From Nanogingivalis sp963517825 (GTDB lineage Bacteria; Patescibacteriota; Saccharimonadia; Saccharimonadales; Saccharimonadaceae): 61,635 bases of DNA. The stretch is from the NCBI GenBank assembly GCA_963517825.1, contig CAUQGB010000002.1:1-61635 (forward strand), read 5' to 3'. Below the pieces are notes generated by a model. That model was not told the origin of the DNA. It did not search any database and saw only the letters and a list, made by a program, of their open reading frames with translations. This document shows positions 1 through 7,980 of the stretch, in pieces (positions within the stretch are counted from its first letter, which is position 1; each line of letters opens with the position of its first letter). The translations under genes and the position numbers were made by a program.

Positions 1-12
1 CTATAAGCTACT

Positions 13-40
13 AAAAATAGCCTTTTGGGGCTATTTTTTA
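13..40 (-). terminator. Rho-independent terminator of the ADP-ribosyltransferase-like gene
   Basis: AAAATAGCC and GGGCTATTTT form a hairpin directly after the stop codon at 31. The stem is flanked by A/T runs, so it could end transcription from either side of the window edge. Confidence 0.7.
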
Positions 41-894
41 AGACTATTTTTATATTCAAATGATTCACCTAATTCAATAGGGAATATTTTTACTTTTTGG
101 TTATATTTTCGAATCTTATCACTTAATTCATTATATCTTTCAAGAGGAATTTCTATGTGAATAATATCCTCAAAAGGAATATCCTCTAAGGAACGAATTT
201 CGGTTTCGCTAAATATTTTTGGTAATTTCGCAGTTTTGTTTAGATTTTTAATACCAAGAATTACTGGGAAATTTTCTCTAATATCAGAGTATTTTTCAAA
301 AGACTCCCATGTATTTTTACAGGATCTATTTACTTTTCCGCTCCAAGACTTTTTTGAATTTATTTTGTTTCTTTTTCTCCAGCTAAGAATATTTACAAGT
401 GAACGCGGAGCAAGTATTGTATATGATAAAATGTACATTTTTGTGTAATGTCGCACAATCCAAAAAATACTATCGCCAAAACGAAAAGTTTTAGGATTCT
501 TAAAATTATGATTATCCGCATAGCATCTAGCAATAATTCTTTTATTTACTAGAGATATTGATTTCATGCTTAATTTTTTAGAATAAATAATTAAATAGTC
601 ATCTTGCTGGGTTTTCAATCCATTTTTCAAAATACTGTCAAAAATTGGTGTAATATTTCCACTGGAACTATATTCAAATCCTCCAGTTCCATGCCAAAAT
701 TTTACATTTATAATACTATTTTTATACTCTTCTAGCTCGTTTTTAGTAAAATTAGGCAAAGTATCCAAAAGTTGTTTTTGAAGCTCTAAAATCGCCTTAT
801 TTTGTGTTTTGGTTTTTATTGATCTTGGTAAGAAAAATATACAAATCTGCTTAGGCAACTTACGGTAGAACTTATTATTTATTCGAAAAAACAT
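31..894 (-). CDS. Orphan protein with ADP-ribosyltransferase-like motifs
   Basis: A 287-aa protein if started at the ATG at 894. The frame stays open upstream to 981, but a promoter (TTGTAT, 17 bp, TATAAT) at 901-929 lies inside that extension, so translation most likely starts leaderless at 894. The middle of the protein has FWHGTGGF, then SILKNGL, then SISLVNKRIIARCYA, and near the C-terminus SETEIRSLEDIPFEDIIHIE. The order His-Gly-Thr, Ser/Tyr strand, Glu-x-Glu resembles the H-Y/S-E core of ADP-ribosyltransferase folds. This is motif-level inference without alignment, and the function could be unrelated. It is transcribed away from the KGG-protein gene. Confidence 0.4.
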   Translation of the reverse strand: MFFRINNKFYRKLPKQICIFFLPRSIKTKTQNKAILELQKQLLDTLPNFTKNELEEYKNSIINVKFWHGTGGFEYSSSGNITPIFDSILKNGLKTQQDDYLIIYSKKLSMKSISLVNKRIIARCYADNHNFKNPKTFRFGDSIFWIVRHYTKMYILSYTILAPRSLVNILSWRKRNKINSKKSWSGKVNRSCKNTWESFEKYSDIRENFPVILGIKNLNKTAKLPKIFSETEIRSLEDIPFEDIIHIEIPLERYNELSDKIRKYNQKVKIFPIELGESFEYKNSLKK

Positions 895-900
895 AAGAAA

Positions 901-929
901 ATTATAGCATAAACAGATTAGAAATACAA
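901..929 (-). promoter_or_regulatory. Promoter of the ADP-ribosyltransferase-like gene (leaderless)
   Basis: On the minus strand TTGTAT (929-924) and TATAAT (906-901) are 17 bp apart. Only 6 bases separate the -10 from the ATG at 894, so transcription should begin at the start codon itself. Confidence 0.65.
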
Positions 930-967
930 AAATATTATAATAAAATAAAAAAGCTCTTATGTAAATA

Positions 968-996
968 TTGACAAAAAGCATATGTTGTGCTATAAT
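968..996 (+). promoter_or_regulatory. Promoter of the KGG-protein gene
   Basis: TTGACA (968-973), a 17-bp spacer and TATAAT (991-996), close to the sigma-70 consensus and with TGC in front of the -10. It diverges from the minus-strand promoter at 901-929. Confidence 0.8.
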
Positions 997-1046
997 AAAA
1001 ACATAATCAAAAATAGATTAGATTTTAACAAAACAAAGGAGATTAA

Positions 1047-1298
1047 ATGGCCGGAACAAAGGCGGGCGGCGCAAAGGCAGCCGCAACTAATAAAGCAAAA
1101 TATGGAAAAGATTTTTATTCACGAATTGGGCAAAAAGGTGGTAAAAATGGAACAACTGGTGGATTCGCCGCAAACCGTGAACTTGCAAAAATCGCAGGGC
1201 AAAAGGGCGGTCGAATTAGTCGTCGTGGCCCAGCTACAACAAAAATTTTAATGACTGACGAATCTGAAGAATCAAAAATTGAAGTTCGTGTAGCTTAA
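1047..1298 (+). CDS. KGG-repeat stress-type protein
   Basis: An 83-aa basic, glycine-rich protein with two KGG motifs: YGKDFYSRIGQKGGKNG and ANRELAKIAGQKGGRISRRG. This matches the KGG family (con-10/GsiB-like general stress proteins), which are small hydrophilic proteins linked to desiccation and starvation; the molecular role is not settled. The start has a strong AAAGGAG site 6 bases upstream and follows a near-consensus promoter, unlike the leaderless neighbours, suggesting high or inducible expression. The C-terminal tail (TDESEESKIEVRVA) is acidic. Confidence 0.8.
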   Translation: MAGTKAGGAKAAATNKAKYGKDFYSRIGQKGGKNGTTGGFAANRELAKIAGQKGGRISRRGPATTKILMTDESEESKIEVRVA

Positions 1299-1308
1299 AA
1301 GATATATA

Positions 1309-1348
1309 AAATAAAATCACGCTTTCGAAATATCGCGTGATTTTATTT
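1309..1348. terminator. Bidirectional terminator, KGG gene and M78-like gene
   Basis: A 14-bp perfect stem, AAATAAAATCACGC against GCGTGATTTTATTT, with a TTTCGAAA-containing loop and T-rich flanks. It lies between two convergent genes and can serve both. Confidence 0.85.
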
Positions 1349-1800
1349 TATTTTATTTTTCGCCGCAAACTTTTAAAACGGGAGTCATTATTTCGCCATT
1401 CTGTTCCGCAAGCAGGGCATTTGTACATTAAATCTTTTTGTTGAAAACCATTCAGTTTACATTTTGGACAGAGGCTTCTTTTATGTAGCCAATCTCGGTA
1501 AGTGTCAAGCTTGCTTTCTGCTAAATTTGAATTAAAGCAAAACCCATATTGTTCTGTGAGATTATTTCGAACGAGCTCCCAAGCCTCAGATTCCATTTTG
1601 AGGAGTTCAATATCAAGCCAAAAATCTTCATGCCCAAGCAGCGCGTGGGCTAATTCATGTAAAATTAACAGATGAAAATTTGAAGATTCTGGTTCAAAAA
1701 AAATTGTATTTTCTTTCTTTGACCAATAGAAATCATCACCTTCTTTGAAATTGAATTGAGGAAAATCATTACGTAATTTTTCAACAAATTCTAAATTCAT
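1348..1800 (-). CDS. M78 (ImmA/IrrE-like) zinc metallopeptidase with C-terminal zinc ribbon
   Basis: A 150-aa protein. HELAHALLGH (about residues 48-57) is a zinc-peptidase HExxH motif, and MESEAWEL about 15 residues later supplies a Glu as the likely third ligand, as in the M78/ImmA family. The C-terminus has CPKC and CPAC pairs about 14 residues apart, forming a small zinc ribbon with a basic tail. The ATG at 1800 overlaps the TGA of the upstream ROK gene in TGATG, so the two are translationally coupled. Family members often cleave repressors; no repressor or toxin partner sits beside it here, so the substrate is unknown. Confidence 0.65.
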   Translation of the reverse strand: MNLEFVEKLRNDFPQFNFKEGDDFYWSKKENTIFFEPESSNFHLLILHELAHALLGHEDFWLDIELLKMESEAWELVRNNLTEQYGFCFNSNLAESKLDTYRDWLHKRSLCPKCKLNGFQQKDLMYKCPACGTEWRNNDSRFKSLRRKIK

Positions 1801-2624
1801 CAAAAATTCAACGCCTCTTTTGCAAATTCAAAACAGCCATAAATCACCGCCTCTCTGGGTTTTTTAGCTTGAACGATTTCTGGGCAAGAAATTCCTTCGG
1901 GTAGATTTTCGCGAACAATTTGTTCTAGAAAGAGATCGAATTTTTTGAAATTTTCACCAAGACTACCCCCGACAATAATCAACTCTGGCTGAATTATTGG
2001 AATTATCACTAAAAATCCGCGCGAAATTCTGTCGGCAATATTTTGCCATTGTCGTGGTTTCGAAATCTCACTCGCATACTTACCATAAACATTAAAAATT
2101 GCCCTCGCACTCGCAAATTCTTCCCATTCCCGTACTCGGCCGTCGAATTCAATTGGGATTCGCCCAATTTCGCTATTTTTTAGGCCTTGGTTGATTTTTT
2201 CATTTGTTATTATACCTGAACCAATTCCTGTTGAAAGCGTGACATAAAGAATATTTTGAGCTTTATTTTTGAATTTTTTACTTTCGAAAAGCCCGGCAAG
2301 ATTGGCGTCATTTTCAACTAAAATTTTAATATTTGGAAAGATTTTTGAAAGTTCAGTTTTTATATTAAAATTCTGCCAGCGTAAATTTTTTGCCCATAAA
2401 ATTACACCGTTTTCAATAATTCCAGGTTCAGCACAGGAAATTGCTTGGATTTCACCCATTTTTAGTTGTTCTGAAAATTCTTTTTTAATAACTTTTTCAA
2501 TAATTTCAAGATATTTTTGCTGAGATTTTGGCGTTTGAAATTCGAAAGATTTTAAAAGTTTACCGTCTTTCGAAAATCCTGCTAATAAAGTTTTTGTTCC
2601 ACCCGTATCAATTGTAATAATCAT
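1800..2624 (-). CDS. ROK-family sugar kinase-like protein lacking the zinc motif
   Basis: A 274-aa ROK (repressor, ORF, kinase) protein. The phosphate loop DTGGTKT is at residues 6-12, the catalytic Asp is in ENDAN (about D106), and STGIGSG and IIVGGSLG are further nucleotide-binding signatures. ROK kinases phosphorylate glucose, fructose or amino sugars. The usual GEIGH...CxCGxxGC segment reads SEIGRIPIEFDGR here, so both the zinc-binding cysteines and the conserved His are absent; activity or substrate may be altered. The ATG is 6 bases after TAAAAT, giving a leaderless mRNA. It forms a two-gene operon with the M78-like gene. Confidence 0.8.
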   Translation of the reverse strand: MIITIDTGGTKTLLAGFSKDGKLLKSFEFQTPKSQQKYLEIIEKVIKKEFSEQLKMGEIQAISCAEPGIIENGVILWAKNLRWQNFNIKTELSKIFPNIKILVENDANLAGLFESKKFKNKAQNILYVTLSTGIGSGIITNEKINQGLKNSEIGRIPIEFDGRVREWEEFASARAIFNVYGKYASEISKPRQWQNIADRISRGFLVIIPIIQPELIIVGGSLGENFKKFDLFLEQIVRENLPEGISCPEIVQAKKPREAVIYGCFEFAKEALNF

Positions 2625-2630
2625 AACTCT

Positions 2631-2659
2631 ATTTTACGATTAAAAAAACAAAAATTCAA
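2631..2659 (-). promoter_or_regulatory. Promoter of ROK/M78 operon (leaderless)
   Basis: Minus strand TTGAAT, 17 bp, TAAAAT (2636-2631), then 6 bases to the ATG at 2624. No Shine-Dalgarno sequence is present. Confidence 0.65.
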
Positions 2660-2672
2660 CCTTTTAAAACGC

Positions 2673-2701
2673 TTGATTTTTTCAGCTTAAAATGTTAAAA
2701 T
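2673..2701 (+). promoter_or_regulatory. rpsA promoter
   Basis: TTGATT (2673-2678), 17-bp spacer, TAAAAT (2696-2701). The transcript has a leader of about 70 nt ending in AAGGAAGGAG before the rpsA start. Confidence 0.65.
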
Positions 2702-2776
2702 GGTAACAATCTATTGGGCAGGTTAATTTTAGCTATGTTCAAAGAAATACAATTAAGGAAGGAGTCTTAAAGACTA

Positions 2777-3844
2777 ATGGCTGAAGCCAAAAAACTAACT
2801 ATGGACGAATTGTTGGCGTCTGCTCCAGAGAGCGCAAACCAACTAAATCAAGGCGAAACTGTCGAAGGAACAATCCTTTCAGTTCGTAAACACGAAATTC
2901 TAATTGACCTTGGTGCGAAAGGTGTTGGATTTGTCCCTCGCCGTGAAGCTGGTCATTCAAAAAGCCTTGTTGAAGGCGAAACAGTAACAGCGAGTGTTGT
3001 TGATACTGAAATGGACAATGGAATGTCACTACTTTCTCTTCGAAAAGCTGCGAAAGATCGCGGCTGGGAAGAAGTTATTGCAAAAATGGAAAATGGCGAA
3101 ATTATTGAAATTATTCCATTTGATGCTAACCGAGGTGGCTTACTTGTTGAGTACGAAGGAATCCGCGGATTCTTGCCTGTATCACAACTTTCAGCGGAAC
3201 ACTACCCACGAGTTGGTGCGAGCGACAAAGATGAGATTTTGAGCCGATTGAATGTTCTTATCGATAAACCAATCAGCGTTCGAATTCTTGATGCGGATCG
3301 CAAAACTAACAAGCTAATCTTTAGCGAAAAAGAAGCTATCAAAGATGGTTTGAATGAACGATTTGATAGTCTAAAAATCGCAGATGAGGTTGAGGGTGTT
3401 GCTACTGGTGTTGTTGATTTTGGCGTTTTTGTAAACATTGAAGGAATTGAAGGTTTGGTACACATTTCTGAAATTTCTTGGGAACGCGTAAATAGTCCAA
3501 AAGATTACGTTAAAGTTGGTGACACTATCAAAGCTAAAATCATCGCTATTGATAAAGATCGCTTAAGCCTTTCAATGAAACAACTAACTGAAGACCCATG
3601 GCTTTCAGAAGTTGAGCAATTCAAAAAAGGTTCGAAAGTTGAAGGAACTGTAACTCGAATTACACCTTTCGGCGCTTTCGTAAAAATTAGCCCAGCGATT
3701 GAAGCGCTTGTTCACGTTTCAGAACTTGGCAAAGGCAACGATGTTAACCCAGAAAATATCTTTACTCTAAACGAGCGAAAAGAATTTGTAGTTATTGACA
3801 TCGACAAAGAAAATCGAAAAATTTCTCTTAGCCTTGTAAAATAA
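2777..3844 (+). CDS. rpsA: 30S ribosomal protein bS1
   Basis: A 355-aa protein with four S1 RNA-binding (OB-fold) repeats, roughly residues 23-92, 105-178, 192-262 and 278-350. The last two show the typical GxVxxxxxFGxFVxIxxxxEgLVHxSE pattern (GVVDFGVFVNIEGIEGLVHI and TPFGAFVKISPAIEALVHVSE). It has fewer repeats than the six of E. coli and resembles the shorter bS1 of Gram-positive lineages. bS1 helps mRNAs dock on the 30S subunit, which matters in a genome where many genes appear leaderless. It precedes infB with the same polarity. Confidence 0.93.
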   Translation: MAEAKKLTMDELLASAPESANQLNQGETVEGTILSVRKHEILIDLGAKGVGFVPRREAGHSKSLVEGETVTASVVDTEMDNGMSLLSLRKAAKDRGWEEVIAKMENGEIIEIIPFDANRGGLLVEYEGIRGFLPVSQLSAEHYPRVGASDKDEILSRLNVLIDKPISVRILDADRKTNKLIFSEKEAIKDGLNERFDSLKIADEVEGVATGVVDFGVFVNIEGIEGLVHISEISWERVNSPKDYVKVGDTIKAKIIAIDKDRLSLSMKQLTEDPWLSEVEQFKKGSKVEGTVTRITPFGAFVKISPAIEALVHVSELGKGNDVNPENIFTLNERKEFVVIDIDKENRKISLSLVK

Positions 3845-3871
3845 TTTAAGTATTCTTACGTTGAACAGTCG

Positions 3872-3895
3872 GAAATCGGTTTCGAAATCGGTTTC
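3872..3895. repeat. Perfect tandem duplication of a 12-bp self-complementary unit
   Basis: GAAATCGGTTTC occurs twice back to back (3872-3883 and 3884-3895). Each copy can fold as a 4-bp hairpin with TCGG loop, and the junction creates TTTCGAAA. There is no T-run, so it is not a classical terminator. It sits between rpsA and infB. Confidence 0.8.
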
Positions 3896-3936
3896 CGAAC
3901 TTCAGCTTAAGAAAATAAAAAACCAAAGGAGGTTGT

Positions 3937-5724
3937 ATGAGTCAGAAGAAAATTGTAAATATCACAGATTCGATTACTGTTGATGAGTTGGCTGGTGCCC
4001 TAAATCTTTCTGTTACAACTTTAATTGGCGAACTTTTTAAAAACGGAATTGTTGCGACAATTAATCAGCGAATTGATTTCGAAACAGCGGTAATTGTTGT
4101 TGAAGAGCTTGGACTAAAAGATGTTGAGCTTAAAAAGAAAGCTAAAGCAGATGAAGTGACTTCTCGCTTAAATAAATTGCATGAAGTTTCAGAGAATGCG
4201 AAACCTCGCCCACCAATTGTTGCAGTTATGGGTCACGTTGACCACGGAAAAACAACGTTGCTTGATACAATTCTTGGAACGAAAACAGTTTCGGGAGAAG
4301 CTGGTGGAATTACTCAGCATATTTCAGCCTATCAAACCGAAAGAAAAGGCCGAAAAATTACACTTCTTGATACGCCAGGCCACGAAGCTTTTGCAGCTCT
4401 TCGTCAACACGGAGCAACCCTAACAGATGTTGTTATTATCGTTGTTGCGGCCGATGATGGCGTTAAGCCTCAGACTGTTGAAGCGATTCGCTTTGCGCAA
4501 AATGCCAATGCAAAAATCGTTGTTGCAATTAACAAAATGGATAAAGACACGGCAAATAAAGATCGCGTTATGGCTGAACTTTCAGAACGTGGTTTGATGC
4601 CAGAAGAGTGGGGTGGTGATGTAACAATGGTGCCGATTTCTGCTAAAACTGGCGAAGGTATCGATAATCTTCTTGATATGGTGATTTTAACAGCCGATCT
4701 AGAAGAATTGCGTGCTGATGTGGATATCCCTGCTGAAGGCTTGGTTATCGAGTCGCACATGGAAGTTGGAAAAGGTTCTGTTGTTTCGCTTCTTGTCGAG
4801 CAAGGTGATCTAAAACAGGGTGGATTCTTGGTTGCCGGAACAACTTATGCAAAAGTTCGAACACTTCAAGATTACAAAGGTGATGCGCTTAAAATTGCTG
4901 GCCCTTCAACACCTGCAACAGTAACAGGATTTAAAGAATTACCTCAATTCGGTGATGTCTTCAAAGTAGTTAAAAGTGAAAAAGATGCGCGACATCTTGC
5001 ACAAAAAGCTAAAATTGAAGCTGCACAGAATGCAGCAACAGCCAATATTACAGGTGCGGATTTGCTAAAAATGATGAATCAAAAACATGATGCAGAAGAT
5101 TTTAACATTGTTATTAAGGCTGACGTTCAAGGTTCACTAACATCTGTTTCAGATAGTCTCAGGTTGATTGAAACTGGCGGCGAAGTTAATTTGAATATTA
5201 TCAGTAGTGGAATCGGTAATATCACTGAAAACGATATCCATTTGGCGGCTGCTGGCGAAAAAACAATTATTTATGGCTTTAACGTTGAACTCTCACCAGC
5301 GATCAAAAAAATTGCGACACGTGATCGTGTTGAAGTTCGAATTTATAAAGTTATTTATGAACTTCTTGATGACGCGCGCGCAGAAATGGAAAAACTCCTT
5401 GCGCCAGAAGTTGTTGAAACCAAGGTTGGTGAATTAGATGTGAAAGGTGTTTTCCGCACAATGAAAGAAGAAATTATTGCTGGTGGAGAAGTAAAATCTG
5501 GTCGCGTTTATGCCGGTTTGCTCGCTCGCGTAATTCGAAAGAAAGAGCAAATTGCTGAGGTTGAAGTTTCGCACGTTCAACGTCAACAACAAGAGGCGAA
5601 AGATGTTATTGAAGGTGAAATGTGTGGACTTTCACTGAAGACTAAAAAGAAAATTCAGCTGGAAGTTGGCGATAAACTTGAATTCTTCACGCGTGAAGTT
5701 GTTGCTCGCAAACTTAAAGATTAA
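3937..5724 (+). CDS. infB: Translation initiation factor IF-2
   Basis: A 595-aa GTPase. An IF2_N domain occupies about residues 7-60, followed directly by the G domain with GHVDHGKTT (99-107), DTPGHEAF and NKMDKD, then domains II, III and IV. The long charged N-terminal region of many bacterial IF-2 proteins is missing, typical of reduced genomes. IF-2 delivers formyl-Met-tRNA to the 30S subunit, consistent with fmt and def in the window. The start has a strong AAAGGAGG site. The usual downstream partner rbfA is not present here. Confidence 0.96.
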   Translation: MSQKKIVNITDSITVDELAGALNLSVTTLIGELFKNGIVATINQRIDFETAVIVVEELGLKDVELKKKAKADEVTSRLNKLHEVSENAKPRPPIVAVMGHVDHGKTTLLDTILGTKTVSGEAGGITQHISAYQTERKGRKITLLDTPGHEAFAALRQHGATLTDVVIIVVAADDGVKPQTVEAIRFAQNANAKIVVAINKMDKDTANKDRVMAELSERGLMPEEWGGDVTMVPISAKTGEGIDNLLDMVILTADLEELRADVDIPAEGLVIESHMEVGKGSVVSLLVEQGDLKQGGFLVAGTTYAKVRTLQDYKGDALKIAGPSTPATVTGFKELPQFGDVFKVVKSEKDARHLAQKAKIEAAQNAATANITGADLLKMMNQKHDAEDFNIVIKADVQGSLTSVSDSLRLIETGGEVNLNIISSGIGNITENDIHLAAAGEKTIIYGFNVELSPAIKKIATRDRVEVRIYKVIYELLDDARAEMEKLLAPEVVETKVGELDVKGVFRTMKEEIIAGGEVKSGRVYAGLLARVIRKKEQIAEVEVSHVQRQQQEAKDVIEGEMCGLSLKTKKKIQLEVGDKLEFFTREVVARKLKD

Positions 5725-5729
5725 GTATA

Positions 5730-5757
5730 GAATCTCGCTATTGTGGCGAGATTTTTA
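5730..5757 (+). terminator. infB terminator
   Basis: AATCTCGC and GGCGAGATT form a stem around a short loop, followed by TTTTTA. Confidence 0.85.
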
Positions 5758-5852
5758 TAAATTAATGAAAACTTTAGCGAAGAGATTAGATGAATAGCAT
5801 CAATTTTGTTTTTTGTAATTATAAAAGTAGTAGCTTAATTTATTTAAATAAT

Positions 5853-5881
5853 TTGAAAAAATATTTTGCTTGTGTTAAAAT
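5853..5881 (+). promoter_or_regulatory. Promoter of the DUF5663-like gene
   Basis: TTGAAA (5853-5858), 17-bp spacer, TAAAAT (5876-5881). The 183-bp gap after infB otherwise holds only the terminator and AT-rich DNA. Confidence 0.65.
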
Positions 5882-5907
5882 AGAAATAACTAAACAAGGA
5901 AAAGAAA

Positions 5908-6321
5908 ATGTTTCAATTAGACGATAATTTTTTTAAAGGAATTGACATTGATAGAATGTCTCCAGAAGAAGCAGCGGTTTTCAAGCAGCACGTTCAAGAA
6001 GAACTTGAGGCCCGCGTTGGTGAACGTATAACAGATGGGTTTTCGAATGAAAAGCTTGAAGAATTTGAAAAAATCATTGACGACGTTCCAGGGTTTGTAG
6101 ATAATTGGCTAATGATTAACGTGCCAGATTTTCGAAGCAATCGTGCATTTAATGCGCTCGTTCAGCAAAATGGTGGTCAAGAAAATCGTCAAACTATTGC
6201 GGAATTTGCTTCAATGAAGTGGCTTGAAATTAATCGCCCAGATTTTAATCAAATCACAACAATCGTGATGAAGGAAATGCAAGACGAACTTAAAGCAAAT
6301 ATCGATAAAATTTTTAGCTAA
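5908..6321 (+). CDS. Acidic helical protein, DUF5663-like
   Basis: A 137-aa acidic soluble protein, predicted mostly helical, with no signal peptide or membrane segment. The blocks LDDNFFKGIDIDRMSPEEA, LEARVGERITDGFS and a repeat-like later block resemble DUF5663, a short domain frequent in Patescibacteria proteins. No catalytic motif is visible. It is monocistronic, with its own promoter and a strong terminator shared with fmt. Function unknown; the family assignment is from memory of the pattern. Confidence 0.6.
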   Translation: MFQLDDNFFKGIDIDRMSPEEAAVFKQHVQEELEARVGERITDGFSNEKLEEFEKIIDDVPGFVDNWLMINVPDFRSNRAFNALVQQNGGQENRQTIAEFASMKWLEINRPDFNQITTIVMKEMQDELKANIDKIFS

Positions 6322-6326
6322 AATAT

Positions 6327-6356
6327 AAAACCGCGCAGAGAAGCGCGGTTTTATTT
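6327..6356. terminator. Bidirectional terminator between DUF5663-like gene and fmt
   Basis: A 10-bp perfect stem, AAAACCGCGC with GCGCGGTTTT, loop AGAGAA, followed by ATTTT on the plus strand. It overlaps the end of fmt. Confidence 0.88.
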
Positions 6357-7238
6357 TAGATAGCCGTTTTCAAAGCTTTCAGCAGTGGTTTCTTTACCAT
6401 TTGGTGTAATTAGTCTTTCTAGCTTTAGAAACGTTCCTTCGGCGAATTTTAACGTTAAAGGCGAATTTTCAGGGTTAGAACTAACTACTTTTGCGCTTTT
6501 GATAATTATTAAATGCTCACCGAGCTTAATTTTACTTTTTGGAAAAATTTCGAAAGCACGAATTTGCTGTTCGGCTTGCTCTGCGGTTTGTTTATCTTGA
6601 GAAAGAAGGGCATCGCTTTTTTTAAGAAGTTGGCAATATTCAGCTTGCGAATCATCTTGTGTTTGTCCTTTAATTTCGCCAGAGATAATTTTTGGCAAAT
6701 CACGCACAAGCATTTTGGCGCCGATTTCACCACAAGTTTTATAAAGATCGCTTGCTGTTTCGGTTTTCGAAAGCTCGATTTCTTTTTGTGAATAAACATC
6801 GCCAGCATCCATTTCTTTTGAGAGTTTCATTAGTGAAACGCCGGTTTTTTCATCACCGTTTAAAATTGCACTTTCAATTGGGCTTGAACCGCGATATTTA
6901 GGTAAAAGTGAAGGGTGAACATTCACAATAGCAGGTGTGAACAAATCGATGATTTCTTGCGGAATAATTCGACCAAAAGAAACCAAAACCCCCGCAGGTT
7001 TTTCGAACTTTTTAACGAAATCAGTAATTTCTGATATTTTTTGTGGTTGAAGCACTGGAATATTAAACTTTTCACCAATTTGCTTCACTTTTGGCGCTTG
7101 AAACTTTTGCCCGCGACCTTTTCGAGAATCTGGTTTGGTGATAATTCCGGCAATTTCGAAGCCTTCATCAATAAGTTTTTGGAGTGAAACGGCCGAAAAA
7201 TCTTCCGTTCCAAAAAAGATTATTGGAGTTTTTTTCAA
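6351..7238 (-). CDS. fmt: Methionyl-tRNA formyltransferase
   Basis: About 295 aa. The N-terminal Rossmann formyltransferase domain has FFGTEDFSAVSL, the 10-formyl-THF and catalytic region VNVHPSLLPKYRGSSPI (Asn-x-His with SLLP) and LMKLSKEMDAGDV; a C-terminal OB-like domain follows. It formylates initiator Met-tRNA for IF-2. A TTG start at 7238 is preferred because GGGAGGA (7254-7248, inside the end of def) lies 10 bases upstream; a GTG at 7256 would overlap def and has no ribosome site. It forms an operon with def, the enzyme that removes the formyl group. Confidence 0.9.
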   Translation of the reverse strand: MKKTPIIFFGTEDFSAVSLQKLIDEGFEIAGIITKPDSRKGRGQKFQAPKVKQIGEKFNIPVLQPQKISEITDFVKKFEKPAGVLVSFGRIIPQEIIDLFTPAIVNVHPSLLPKYRGSSPIESAILNGDEKTGVSLMKLSKEMDAGDVYSQKEIELSKTETASDLYKTCGEIGAKMLVRDLPKIISGEIKGQTQDDSQAEYCQLLKKSDALLSQDKQTAEQAEQQIRAFEIFPKSKIKLGEHLIIIKSAKVVSSNPENSPLTLKFAEGTFLKLERLITPNGKETTAESFENGYLK

Positions 7239-7240
7239 GA

Positions 7241-7822
7241 TTATAAATCCTCCCACAGATCAGAGTTGTTTTCGATATCTTTTTCATAGTTTAATGGTTG
7301 TAATTCGCCGTCTTCATCAAGTCGGTAGAAAGCGTCTTTTTTATCGCGGATATGATCGATGAAAAGAACGCCGTTTGTGTGGTCAATTTCGTGTTGAAGT
7401 ACACGCGCAAGGAAATCTTCGGCTTTAATTCGAACTTCGTTGCCGTGAATATCAAGCGCTTTAACGCGAACTTTTGATGCGCGAGGAACTTTGCCATAAA
7501 TTCCTTTAATCGAAAGACATCCTTCAAAATCAACATCTGTTTTTCCTTCGAATTTTATAATTTCAGGATTGATTAAAGCGGTAAATTCTTTATTGTTTTT
7601 ATCGTCCAAATCACTTCGAACAATAATAATTTTATAAAGTTTGTTAATTTGCGGTGCAGCAATTGCGGCCGAAATTTCGTGTGGGTGAGCATTTTCCCAG
7701 TCGAGGCTGGCGTCAATCATATCTTGCACGATTTGGCGAACTTCATCTGTGATAACATGCACACGCTCGCATTTTTTGCGCAAATTTTGGTTAGGTAAGG
7801 TTATAATATCTTCTTTTTTCAT
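7241..7822 (-). CDS. def: Peptide deformylase
   Basis: A 193-aa metalloenzyme that removes formyl groups from nascent proteins. Metal ligands are C102 in EGCLS and H144/H148 in QHEIDH. The first family motif (GxGLAAPQ) is degenerate and reads SAAIAAPQ at 51-58, while Gln is kept. The ATG follows TATAAT by 7 bases, so the def-fmt mRNA is probably leaderless. Confidence 0.93.
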   Translation of the reverse strand: MKKEDIITLPNQNLRKKCERVHVITDEVRQIVQDMIDASLDWENAHPHEISAAIAAPQINKLYKIIIVRSDLDDKNNKEFTALINPEIIKFEGKTDVDFEGCLSIKGIYGKVPRASKVRVKALDIHGNEVRIKAEDFLARVLQHEIDHTNGVLFIDHIRDKKDAFYRLDEDGELQPLNYEKDIENNSDLWEDL

Positions 7823-7829
7823 TGTTTTT

Positions 7830-7835
7830 ATTATA
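7830..7835 (-). promoter_or_regulatory. def-fmt promoter -10 (leaderless)
   Basis: Minus-strand TATAAT (7835-7830) with 7 bases to the ATG at 7822. The -35 region is weak. Confidence 0.55.
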
Positions 7836-7980
7836 CCATTTTTAGGGTAAAAAAGCTACAAAATCATTGATTTTTAGGTTTGAATATGGTAAAATTAAAA
7901 CCAAATATTTTGAAATGGCAAATATTCAAATATTTCAAATGAGCTAAGAATGCTCCGCACTTTATATAGAGGTGGTTATT

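Noticed and set aside
236..448. Plus-strand frame opposite the ADP-ribosyltransferase-like gene
   Set aside because: Low-complexity Phe/Leu content, no ribosome site, and antisense to a better supported gene.
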